Assembly (NCBI GenBank): GCA_013400115.1 | Contig: VXBP01008912.1 | Location: forward strand, 951,469 to 1,015,468 | From: Rhinopomastus cyanomelas | Taxonomy: Eukaryota > Chordata > Aves > Bucerotiformes > Rhinopomastidae | Length of the DNA: 64,000 nucleotides | Reading direction: 5' to 3' | Shown: piece after piece, positions 1 to 11,900 of the stretch | Position numbering within the stretch: the first letter of the stretch is position 1 | Layout: each line of letters begins with the position of its first letter | Program-made: the position numbers and the translations under genes | Notes under the pieces: model-generated | What the model was told of the DNA's origin: nothing | Database searches by the model: none | The model's input: the letters and a program-made list of their open reading frames with translations, nothing else

Positions 1-1505
1 AACCGTAATAGCTGTATTTTATTTTTCTGTAAATGCTGAAATTAATGGCAAAACTTCATCCAGAGGTGTAGGTTGATACTCACAAGCTGAGAAACGAAAG
101 GCTTCGATTTTTTAAGACAGTTTTTCTAGATTTTTAGAATTATGAGCAGTTTCTGGTCTCGTGGTTTTACACTCTATCAGCTCTAATGTGTGCCGCTGAA
201 TGAATACACCGAGGGTCACAAATATAAGGCTTACTGCTGAAATAATTGTTAAAATACAAGTTGTTGTGATGAGAAGTAAAACAATAGGTTAAGAAGTCTA
301 ATTTTTACCAGCAAATTTACTAATGGTCCCACGGTTCTGAAACGCTCACTGTGATGGTGCCGATTAAAATGAAAAAGTAGTCGGCTCCCTGGTCGTAAGG
401 CAACTTTTCACGTTGTCTGACAATTTGCATATTTAGAGAATCAAAGCGATTAGCAAGCGCTGTGCTGATCTAAAAAAGCCCCACCCTCTGTAAAACGGCC
501 ACTGCACTGCCAAAGGAGCCAAAGTGACCCCAGTCAGCATTCAAAATGCTGTTGGCAGGCTGCATGTATAGCTCACTCGTAATAGATTAGAAATGTTTTT
601 TTTAAACTAAGATAATAGCATGCAAAATTATGCAATGTAACTGTATCGCTAACATCACACATCTATAATTAATCATTTAAAGTCATTTATAAATTTATCT
701 TACCCTTGATTTGAAGTGAAGGCAATTAAGGAGAGAAGCGGATGGAAAAATATATAGTTTGACCTCTCTCTGTCTCTCAGCTGTTTTACAACAATAGGAC
801 AATAGTGTCTCCTGCACGGTGCCATCACCGGTCTCTGGGTAACAGAATCGCTATATTGCTTTTTTTGCCAGATTCTTGTGTCTCACTCTTTGGCTGAGAC
901 CCAGCCCATCATAGCGTGAAATGAATTACATGAAACTTTTTTGGCTTTTGTCAAAAGTGAGCTGAATACAGCAGCGTGAAGCACAGCCCGGCTGCATTCT
1001 TAGCTTCAGGTATTCAGATTTGTACCGCATCTCCATATTTGTTTTTGAGCCATCAGTGTGACCTGAAATACGCAGTGACAACCCCACTTTTCATCTTAAG
1101 GGTATAGTAAATAGTTAAACAGTAGATGTCTCTAACATGTACCTTCAGAATAAATTCTATTAACATTCACTCAAGCATGACAGTCAGTGTATATCAGATA
1201 TACTGCATTATAGTTGACTTGGTGCATACCCGTAATACATGGCATATTTTACTTACATTTTTTATGTATTAAAGAACTAAAATTATTAAAGTCAGACAAG
1301 AGACAAGCAGGGAATAAAAAAAATATCAACAGAAGAGGAGAATACTGTGAAATTTTTATAATAGCATGAGTAGCTTGTTTGAAATGTACACGGTGAATTG
1401 AATGAGAGAGATATTTGTGCCTCAAATTAGAAATCAGACAGACAGCGTACTTCAGCACACAAAAATGTACACATAACCCACAAACAGTAATAAAAATGCA
1501 AATAC
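1..1505 (-). other. AKAP6 intron, 5' part (following exon 1506-1652)
   Basis: On the minus strand this is the beginning of the intron after the exon ending at 1506. It opens with the donor GTATTT at 1505-1500. I looked for the next AKAP6 segment (KTLGEKIQ onward) and did not see it. The sequence is AT-rich and unique in appearance, with no recognisable repeat. Confidence 0.8.
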
Positions 1506-1652
1506 CGCAAGCAGTTCCCATTTTTCATTAATTGAATCCACTTTTTCAAGGAGATCATTTGGTAGTAAAACACCACTTTTCTTCAGAGCTTCAACCTTAC
1601 TAAGCAGTTCCATCTTTTTCGGGTGCCTGATTGACATTTCCACATTGTATCT
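1506..1652 (-). CDS. AKAP6: AKAP6 (mAKAP) internal coding exon, third of three; spectrin-repeat helices B/C
   Basis: The exon is 147 bases, exactly 49 codons, from RYNVEMSIRHPKKMELLSKV through LLPNDLLEKVDSINEKWELL to a final Ala. The acceptor is TTTCATTTTAG. I place the donor at GCG|GTATTT because mammalian AKAP6 runs WELLG then KTLGEKIQ, so one residue after WELL belongs to this exon. Reading on in the same frame gives a hydrophobic tail (VFAFLLLFVGYVYIFVC) that is intron, not a membrane segment. INEKWELL has the Trp-x-x-Leu pattern of spectrin-repeat helix C, so with exon 31463-31583 this makes most of one repeat. Differences from the human protein as I recall it are few: Asn for Ser in RYNVE, Pro for Leu and Met for Thr in RHPKKMELL, Ser for Gly in KKSGV, and Ala for Gly at the end. 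The next exon lies before base 1. Confidence 0.96.
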
Positions 1653-1875
1653 CTAAAATGAAAAGAAACAGGTAATGTTAGCTACCCCCAAGATGCTTCT
1701 CGGTAAAAAATACTCAACTTTAATCCTATGTGCCCAGCTGTGATCACGCTCACTGTGCCATTTTTTAATTAATTTTCTTTTAAGGGCACAACCTGGTTAT
1801 GACATAAGAGATTTAGGTAGCGGGCACGTAGCCGTCTGGGTGACGTATCCGCGCAGGCTGTGAGCTCCTGATTAC

Positions 1876-1911
1876 GTACAGCAACAGTCACTCGTACAGC
1901 AACAGTCACTA
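1876..1911. repeat. Tandem duplication, 18-base unit, two copies
   Basis: The unit GTACAGCAACAGTCACTC at 1876-1893 is repeated at 1894-1911 with one difference at its last base. It lies in a CpG-dense patch about 220 bases upstream (on the minus strand) of the exon ending at 1652. Confidence 0.95.
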
Positions 1912-4900
1912 ACGCTCTCTCGTTTGAAGCTTGATCTGCCTTTGTCTCATTCATGTCACTGGGATCTTATTTTTCAAATATGCTGCTTCAGCAAGTAACA
2001 CTGAGGCTCTCCTTTGAAACACAAAAACCCCAACCAAAACAAAGCGAGGAAATAATGTTGTAATCGTGTTTACTGCAAGTTTCTCTCTTCTCTTTCACGT
2101 AGGGGCCTGAAATTACACACGAAAGCCTGAGAGTTTTATCTTAGAAACACAATTAGACATAACTCCCTCACAACACCATACCAGTAACTTGATTTTTACT
2201 GCATCAACCAAGCAGAGCAGTGAAATGGCACATAAACAACACCAGCACCACGGTCATACAGTGCCAGAGTTTCTTCGAGCTGTAAATACCTTTTATTTCC
2301 TGCACTGTTAATTATTGTTGAGGAAAAAAAACCCACAAGAAGATAGAGAAAACAGAATTAAAACAACAATCTTCTTTCAGAATTACTTTAATATGACTTT
2401 GTAAATATGTAACTGTATATGAGTTGTATATGCTTTAAAAATGCATTCTAATCTACAGACACAGTGGCAAATAAATCTCTTCAAAACCTGTATTGTCCTA
2501 AAACCTGAATTAACCATTAAATACAAGAGTTACCATAGTGATTAATTCTGTTTTAGTAGCTGGTAAATTAAAAAAATAAAATTTAACACAGAGGCACCCA
2601 CTCAGAAACAGCCTCCATTTGGTTAAGCTAATTCCCTCTCCCTCGTATGTATAAAACTCTCGTAGAAACAGAACTTCTGATACGGCCAAAACCACATGTT
2701 TCACTGAAGGAGGAGGGTTCAGCACGTATTCTTACGAAGCTGTTTACAAGACACACATAAATGACTTGTAGCTATTAGCAAACTGCATCCTAAACACTGA
2801 GGTTCCTCTGCTTTAAGTTCAGCCAAGAAAACTGAGCAGCTCAGACTGAAAATGTTAACTGAGCCAAGTATAAAAATTTGGACTGGAATAAGGAATGTTT
2901 AAAACATGGGTGCCTTTGCCAGATCCAAAACCACGCTCTGTAGGAAAACAAAGCAAAAATACAATTGGAAACTGCTTAAAGGAAATAATAAAGGTGTGAA
3001 ATCACTGTTTCAGCTAACAGGTCCTCAGCATTTCCATGCATATGTTTGCATATTGTTAGTTGATATTTTAATATCTCATTTACACAACACATGCACATCA
3101 TTTGTATTATGTAAACTTCAGCAAATATTAGTCATTTGTGGATCATAGAGCAAATGTTTTAAATGAGGTGATTTAAACCATTTCTCATTATTAATGAACA
3201 CTGATCAGGTGCCTGTGTATCCAAAATTACATGAATATGCATAGTTAAAAAAAACACAAGGAATTGTTTATAAAGAACTTGCCTTTTGATCCTTGGTGTG
3301 CTGCTGCTAAGCTTTTTACAAACATGCAGCAGCAGGTAGCCACCAGGTTTGGCACTGGGGAGCTGGATCTGCCAAGAGGCAACACCAGTTTATTGGACTA
3401 CAATGTTCAACAAGTACGCCTCTTGGTCCTGTGCTACAGCCTTTTCAGCTAGAATGGATTCTGGAGGAGATTACAATCTTCTTTATGTAATCTGATTTCT
3501 ATTTAAAGATGATATAGCTGAAAAGGATTTGCATAATTATTTCCATAAGTACATGTAATATCAAGGGGAATCCAGAGTCCAATTTGCTAGGCGCTGAAAT
3601 CCAGTTCGCGCGGCTCCCTTTCTTTTGTCAAGTGAATTAATAGACTGAGGGAGTCCTCTAGCTGTGTGACACTGGTGCAGGCACAGCTAGTGAATGCTCA
3701 TCACCTGCTCTAGGCTGGCACTTGCTGCTGCCCGGGCTGGGCACATTCCTGGGCAGTGCAGGGCTGATGAAGGAACAAAACGCGCCGCATGTTTCCTAAC
3801 TGCAGTGCTCCCGTTACCGTACGAACAGAGGGTGTTTCATTTAATTTTGGACTAGATAAAATAATGCAGTGCAGCATAATCCAAATAGTGTGACAGATGT
3901 TATAAAAGGTTATTACATTAAAAAAATAAATAAGCTAGATTTTATGTACGTGCTCTGTCTTTGTCACCATGTAACCCACTGTATAAACAAGCACCATGAT
4001 TGATAGAAAATGCATTATACTGTAACTGTAAAAGATGAAAGGACCCAGTTCATTATTAGATGTACTGGTATGTGACTGAGAGTCAGTATTGTTTCACTCC
4101 TGGATATTTAACATGCAGTTAACATGCATTTTAAGTTAAGGAAAGAGCTTAATGTACAGGAGTACAGTTGGAGAACCGATAGCACGAGATGCTATTTTGT
4201 CATCCATTAAACACCTACACTCTAAGCAGTTGCACATTAAAAAATAGCTACCAGCTCTATCAGTGCTGCACAACCCTAGTCTGGTAGGACTACTTAATCC
4301 TGCAGTGAGAAGATAATTTAATCTTTCGATTCATTCTTTCCTCAGCTTTAAGTGAGCAAAGGCTGCTCCATTGTGACAGGCTGTGGATGCTATGATATAG
4401 ACTGTTGCTTAATAGCCAAAAACGAGAGTAAGGAAGTAAAATTCACAGGTTTCTCACAACAGCCACAGTGATAAGTAAATGAGTAGTATTGCATTTCCCA
4501 CAACACCTGCCACAGGAAAGAAATAAAATGGGGTTAAAGCCCCAAACAACATCATACTGGAAGAACTGCAAAACATTTAGAGCATGATTAGCTGTGTGCA
4601 TGTATGGCTGCCTTAGGGTTCCTGAAGCCGCTCACAAGAAAACCAAAACGTTGTTATTTAAGTTAAAGAATTTTGGCTTTTTATCCTTTCTCATTCAATA
4701 GAGTAAACATTTCTCACAGGACAAAGAGTGGAAATTTTTTAAAAGGCAGTAGCATTTACCCGCAAATAAGTTTGGCAAAAATATTTAAACCACAAGAAGT
4801 TGAATTCCAAAACAAAGCAAGTTAAAACCTTACTTGTCCTGATAAAAATATTCTAAGCAATCCAGGCAGGCTTGATTGAGACACGTTTTTTGACACTTTA

Positions 4901-4960
4901 TTATAAAGTGTGCCTTTTTTTTTTCCTTTTTTCTTTAAAAAAATTATATAAAACATTTTT

Positions 4961-4974
4961 TGTGTGTGTGTGTG
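4961..4974. repeat. TG dinucleotide microsatellite
   Basis: Seven uninterrupted TG units follow an AT-rich stretch with several T runs. Confidence 0.95.
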
Positions 4975-5816
4975 AAAAATCACACCCGAAAATTCTGCCC
5001 AAATGGAGACTGGAACAATGCCTTGTAACAGTGTTAATTGTCACCATGGAAACCAGAAGAATAAGCCATTTTGAAACTGGTATAGAAGGCACACATTGAG
5101 CAACTCAAGCATTTTTCAGCCTCCCTCAGTGTTAAGGAACAAGATGCCTAGTCACTGAGAGGTCAGAGAAAGAAATCATCGTGAAAGGTTCGTAGATGGG
5201 CACTGCCTGGTAAACAATAAAAAAATCTGTCCACAGTTAACAACTCCGCAAGGCTGCGCACCGCATCTCTCCGAAAGGAAACCCCACAAAAAGATGATCG
5301 GGACCGGGGTGCGGATTCCACCCCTCGAGCTAAACTTTAGGGCAATATTATGCGAACCTTGCCCCTAAAGCTCCCTGGGAATTCTGTTGTTGTAATAAAA
5401 CTTCAGAAGAGGAAAGGAAGGGGGGAAAAAAAAAGCCCGCATGATGGAATTGAAAATAATGCTCTAAAAGCACACAGAGAGATTAAGACATCCATTGTAA
5501 GACTTTTGTATGGTGCTTCTGTTGGTTATAGTGAAAAGAGACTAGACATACTGAACACACAGCGGAGCTATGGCTACAAAGTACAGAAGAATTAAGCCAG
5601 TGAACTTTCTCCATTATTGGAATAAGGGTGTGCTATTTGTAGATGTTCTGCATTCCATCGTTCACACACTAACAACGTCTCTTCAGCCAAATGGCGCTGT
5701 GTGACATACAAATGACATCAGGACTGATTGACTTGCACTTTGAGTTTTACCTAGGCTGCATCTTTATGTTTTAAAAACTTGTCCTTCGGGGTGTTTGGTG
5801 TGCTGCACGCACAGAT

Positions 5817-5830
5817 ACACACACACACAC
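5817..5830. repeat. AC dinucleotide microsatellite
   Basis: Seven uninterrupted AC units. Confidence 0.95.
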
Positions 5831-7075
5831 AAGTTTGGTGTCCTTAGGTACACACGATCAGTGCTGGCACACGCTTGCAAAATAAGCTGCATGCTGAGTA
5901 CAGAGTAGCCTGCAAGCAAACTCCCCAAATACGTAACGTTCATCCACAAACCTACAGCACCACACATACAGCAATATTTGTCCATCATCTCTTCACACAC
6001 ATTCTCACTTTGCTTTCTGGATAATGTTTGCACTCTTCATGCTAGGCTTCATGGTGGCCCCTTAGGAAGCCCATGCCTAATGCCATTCAGTGATGAACAA
6101 AGAGTCTTTTTATTCCAAAGTCCAGGGTCCAAAGCTCAGCTGTATACAAGCAAAGTGAAGGAATCTGCTAGAGGCCAGCCTACCCTTCACAATAGCTCTT
6201 AATGCTTCTACCTCTTTGGTGCTATCAGTGCGAAACATTTTAGAAAACATGGAGAAGCTTGGTTATATTTGTTATGCTGTCAATAGCAGCAGAACCTCTG
6301 GACAACATTCGAGGGCTGGGCTGAGGGATCCATCTAGATAAATAGTAGTTGCTGTTTCTTGCAAACTTTGTGTATTTCAGTATTAGCAATTTATGGCAAG
6401 TAATTGCACAGGGAAATTATAAAGACTCCTACAATTGTCCTTGTAAATTAATAATAGGCTTTCTTGATTGGGATAAATTTGCTGCTGAGCCTTTGGAAAA
6501 ATTAAAAAGTGCAATGTCATTTAAAATTGCCAGAACTCACACAGCAAATTACATCTGAGGTTAAGAATCAGTTTTTCCTCTTCTGGCTTATTCCATTTGC
6601 ATGATCTGGAAATCATATTACATTGGCTATGTATTGTTAATTGGACATAGATTGCATTATCTTTGATATAAATCAAACTACAAATATTAAAATGAATTGC
6701 AAATTCTCTAATAGAAGATCATAAAACAATCTTTTTTAAGTATCTCCCATTAATAATTTAATTCCAATTATATCACTCAGAAAATTCAAGAAGGAGAGTG
6801 CTAACTTATTTCCATTTGCTTTTCCCCCTACAAGTAAGCACAACAGTGCACTAAGAATTTGTGTGAGGGGTCCCTAAAACAAACCAAACTTTTGTCTTAA
6901 ACCCCTGCAGACACCTTGTTGGTTTTGCTTCAGAAGGTAGCAAACGTGGATTACGCTTGTTCCACGCTTTCTGTCGCAGCTAGAGAAATACACACGCTGA
7001 GAGAAACATTAAGTAACTTCATGAACTAAATTTTGCCTGCATTAAAAAATTATGCAGCTGGTGCCCATTGCTCTA

Positions 7076-7114
7076 TTTTTTTTTTCCTTTTTTTTTTTGG
7101 GGGGGGGGGGGGGG
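7076..7114. repeat. T10-CC-T11-G16 homopolymer junction
   Basis: T runs at 7076-7085 and 7088-7098 pass directly into sixteen uninterrupted G residues at 7099-7114. Such tracts are error-prone in sequencing, so the exact lengths are uncertain. Confidence 0.9.
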
Positions 7115-8530
7115 AGGAAGGTGATCCCAACCCTTTAAATTTTACTCTAAATGTAATATCTTTTTGAAGATTTTGTATGCCCTTTAATGAATTTATATTA
7201 AATATTTAATACTGTTTAGGGCATATACACTACTACCAAAAACAGTTATATTCCCAGCAGTCCCACTGTTTCAGGCAGAGGGCTTGATTGATCCTCCTAG
7301 CCTGAATTGAGTAGAATGAAAAGAAGCAGTTGGAAAATAGCTGCAATCATTTAATGCAGATGACCTCTGACAGGCTCACAGCTCTTCTATCTGAACAGAA
7401 ATTTGCATGGGGTCTCTGTGCAGAGGAACAATGTAACCTAAATGGTAGACAATCTTTATTCTAATGAAGTGGGTGTCAAGGTCAATGTAAAACTGCAATG
7501 ATAAATGGTGCACCACTAGGCAAGAGAAGTTGCATAGGCATTGTAGTGCTTTCACATTAATTGAAGGCTGAAATGCACTGAGTGAAAGCACAAGACTCTC
7601 TTTTCACCATGATGTGTTAATGCACAAATGTTTAAATGTTTTATTCAAGCCCCTAGCCTGTTGGCACAAATCTTATTGCAAACAAAAATACAATAGTTGG
7701 CCAATAACCAGAAAAATAGAACTTTTTATTAGCTTGCCTTATTTCTTGAATCCCTAACAACTTCCCCAATCTACTCAGAGTACCAAAAGAATAACAAGTC
7801 TCCAGACACCTAATGTAATTCCCATGATCCTTTTTCTATTTAGACTATCTGTCTTTAATTAGTTCCAAACAAGCAAGCCTTTAGACAACTCTTCATTAGA
7901 TACCATTCCCAATGAACTAACTGTGAGAAGAAAAGTCATGCTTCAATATTATTATTTCCTAGATTCCAAGTTTTCTTTTAGCATATAGTTAACATCTCCA
8001 GGTGCCTTTTGTTCTCAGTAAGAATTAGACCAGCAAAACCGGGTTTTGTAATGCAAAGAGTTGTGTGCCTGGAGTGGGGACTAAACTACAATCTGTTATT
8101 GTGGCTTTGTCAAAACTGCAATACAACTATAATTATGGTACTTCATCAGTCGATCAAGCAATTTGTAGAAGGCAGTACATTTTGTCTTATAAAAATGAGG
8201 AGGACAGTAAGCTGCTTTTTAAAATCCTGAGCTGCTTAAGCTTGTTAAGGGTATATTGTTTGCTAATACACTCATTAGCAGCCAAGCATTTTAACTTCAT
8301 CAATTAAAGGGGAAATGGCGCCGCACCATTCGTTTCACAAAATGCTAAAATACAGATAGAGCGCGGTCTACGGCTAAGAATTTTAGAAAGCCTATTTTTT
8401 TCACCTGCAAGCCACACGAGACACTTCAAACTGGATTTTGGGCAGCGACATACATGTTGCGGGGGGGAAGAGGGAGGTGTCTGTGTGTGAATGTAGGTGG
8501 TGAAAGGCCTGCATATAGTTGTGAAGCTAA

Positions 8531-8561
8531 TTATATATATACACACATACACACACAGACA
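8531..8561. repeat. Mixed AT/AC simple repeat
   Basis: A TATATATATA run passes into imperfect ACACAC units ending in CACAGACACCC. Confidence 0.85.
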
Positions 8562-8991
8562 CCCACTTAAAACTTCCCAAGTCCCATAAGGATGCTGCTG
8601 AAGCACAGCATCATTACTTGACACCGATGAACACTTGCTCATCTGAGTAATCCAAGGGGTAACAGAAGTTTATTCCTGTGAACAACTCGCAGCTCTCCTG
8701 GATAACTAACAGGTTCACAATATGGATGATAAATTTTGAATATTTATCAGCCTTTATAGTTTTAGGCTCTTCTGTGCAAATAGATGTTAACAATGCGATT
8801 ACAGTTATTAGACAAGGAGCTGTAGCTTGTTGCTAATTAAGGGGATCTGCAGCACTTTCAGTTTCTGGGAGGCTGCGACTGACGCACACTGTACAGCGCC
8901 GTTCCTGTTCCACAACTCGCTCGTGCAAGGGAATCTTCCATATGGAATTCAGCCTCTGGAATTTCATAATTTAGAGAATAAGCTCCGGGGG

Positions 8992-8992
8992 N
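8992..8992. other. Undetermined base (N)
   Basis: A single N follows a G5 run (CCGGGGGN), marking an unresolved base in the assembly. Confidence 0.99.
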
Positions 8993-11900
8993 ACCCACGT
9001 TACTGATGAAACTGTTTAAAAAACTGTACAGCTTCATCTGTGTGTGATTTGTCAGGTCTGAAGCTTTGACGTGCCCAAGGGGCAGACCCCAGCGGGGAGT
9101 AGGCTGCAGAGCTAAATAGCTGTGAAAGAAGTCTTAATGTAGGATGGAATTCAAACTAACCTTGACATGACCTCGGGAAAAATATGCAAAAAGTAAAATG
9201 AATGCACTCTGCAAGATACATCCTAATTTTGTGGCCGAGCTGGTTAGTTTTCACAAACATAACAGGGACTTTAAAAGCAAAATAAAATGCCAGGGAAAAG
9301 GGGAAACTTCGGAATTCAGAGGCAAAACTTAAGTGGGCATGGGGTGTTGCTGTGGAGGCATATGAACCATTTGGAAACAATCCAAATAAAAACCAACACT
9401 GAACAATATTGTTGTCAGCCCGTCTATTCAAGAAAATTGTTTTTTTAGGTTGAATATAAATGACACAAAGCCAAGATTACATCACTGCATTACAAAGTCT
9501 GTTGTGGCTTTTAGCCGAACAAGCCCCTTGGATCTACTGGCTGATGGCAGGAACTCAGAAGTTTTAAGGGCTTTTTTTTTTTTAATTTAAGCTTCGTTAC
9601 TCTACATATACAGGATTTTTTTTAAAAAACCCTACTGATTATTTAAGTGTTTTTTAATCCACATCCCTGAGTTTGTTCTGCAAGCTTACTACTTGACGCA
9701 AACAATGAAAATTATGAGTAGATCTATTAAGTCTTGATTTGGCTTTATTGTGCATTTTGCCGGTCTTGCTCAGTGTTCAGTTGAGCAGGAAGACATCCAC
9801 CTTAATACAGCAGCCAAGAACTGGCTAATTCACTAGATATATGGAAATTTTAATTGAGTGTCAACTTGTGTTGAAATTCAATCCCATTACCTCGAGAATG
9901 CAATTTTGCAGCAACACTAGTTATTTACTACACTATTAACCAGATTTTAAATATAATGAAATGGCTAAGAACATGTAGCCAAAAGTCAGCATTCTGAATT
10001 CCTACAGCAAGGGCGATCGAGGTGCGCGGGATTGCACTGGCTCTAGAAACTGCCACCCATCTACCAATAAATACAAACCCTGGGGCAGATGATGGTAGAA
10101 CGCAGCCACCCAAATACAGGTTACGGCAAAGTTCAGGTAAGGGCACACAGCTGGTACGCTTTGTGTTCTAACTGTTGATTCCATAAATTATGAGTTGTGC
10201 TGGTGTCTCTGGCTGATATACAAAGGAATTCTGGAGTTTCATCTTGCACTGCTGTTAGAGCTTTGAGGGGTTTTCACACCTTGCACCAGAGGTGTGACTT
10301 CTGGTACGGACTAGTATAGATGCAACCAACAGACCAGCTTAGTAACTCAAATGCTGATTTAGCTTGATTTACCTTTCTTTAGTTCCCTGGAGAATAAATG
10401 ACACTACAGAAATAAAAAATGTCGATCTGTAGGAATTAATGACTGGTCACTCTTGGGTTAGTGCTCGTGTACATTTACTGAGAAAAAACCAAAGAGTAAG
10501 GAAGATTCCAAAATACTGCTGTAGACTGCAGTCCATGTTCCTAAGCAGGAAAAGTATTTGACAGCAGGGAAACTATTTACCTTGGAAAATAAAAAGCAGA
10601 GTGGTAGCTCCATCCTTGGCTGGCTATTCTGAAATGCTGACCCTGACACGTACCCAATCTCATACAGCTACATCTTTACCTTTATATTCTTTTTCCAAAA
10701 GAAAATACAACAATCTAAGATTATGGAGATTTTTTTTGAAGAAGATAATCAAAGAAAGCAATTTATAACCTGTTGTCCTGTCATCCCTTCTGCTAAGCAG
10801 TGCCTGCTTTAACAGTATGTATGAAATGTAAAATTGAAACTCCTCTACACAAAGTTTTAATTCCAAATGCACTGACTGTTGTCAGGTTGTGTGTTACAGG
10901 CATCCTTCTATTTTGAAATGGATGTTCCCGTGCATTTATCTTTCACAGACGCTTCTGAAGTCCTTACTCCATTGTTACTCAGCTAGAATGCTAATGGTGG
11001 TCAGTAATAGAGTTCTGTGAGCCAAGTTTGACTGCAAACTTACAAACAAATTGTATTCTTTTCTGTTGACACATGTGCTGATATGTTTGTGGACAGAACA
11101 TCTCTGGATCCTTTTCTTCTTACCTACTCGCTATAGTGTATCATGGGAGAAGAGGTTCCTCACTGCAAAAGCAGCCAAATGGAAGAAAGCCCCAAATGGA
11201 AATTGAAGTTTCTCAGACCAACAGAGGCAGAACTCAGCCTCCAAGAAAGGACAGAAAATATATGTGTACCCCCACTATTTAAGGCACAGTAGCTTTAGTA
11301 ATCCAAATTACTAGACCTTGTCAAATGTGAGAAATGAAAATCATCCCCGGCCTTTGCCAATAGCCCTGTAATGCCCACAGGCTGGTGAGCAACCTCAGTT
11401 CAAGACCAGGCAGACTCTGCATCCATTGTGCTCAGCCTCTAGCCTCAGAACACGTGGATCCGAGTTCTCATTACCTGCAGTATCTAGGGCAGTAGCATGA
11501 TCTTTAAAGTACTTGAACTTTTTTCTACGTGACAGGACTTACACCTGTTTGAGGGCCCATTTGGGTACTTATTGGAAAGAGTGTTGACAGTAGATTTCTC
11601 AATTTACCCTGAAGTTATAATGAAAAATGTCATTTTTATTTTAAATGCACATCCTGTACTGTATTAAGTAAAGTGAAAGCTAATAGTTTTTATAATGTGC
11701 TATTTGATTCGTTCCTTGTAATTTCCCTTGAGTTATGTCAAAGCTGGTGCAGGCAGCAGGTCCACTAGGAGTGCTCAGACATCTCCACTGACTATCTGAA
11801 ACACTGGCCATCACTGTCATTCCTCTTGCAGTAATACCATTACAACGTACCTATCAAAACTAGTGTTAAAACATGTTAAAAATACATTAATATAGTTAAC

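Noticed and set aside
1452..1505. Hydrophobic tail that would make the exon at 1506-1652 look like a membrane protein
   Set aside because: It is read-through past the GTATTT donor; AKAP6 continues with a helical repeat, not a membrane segment.
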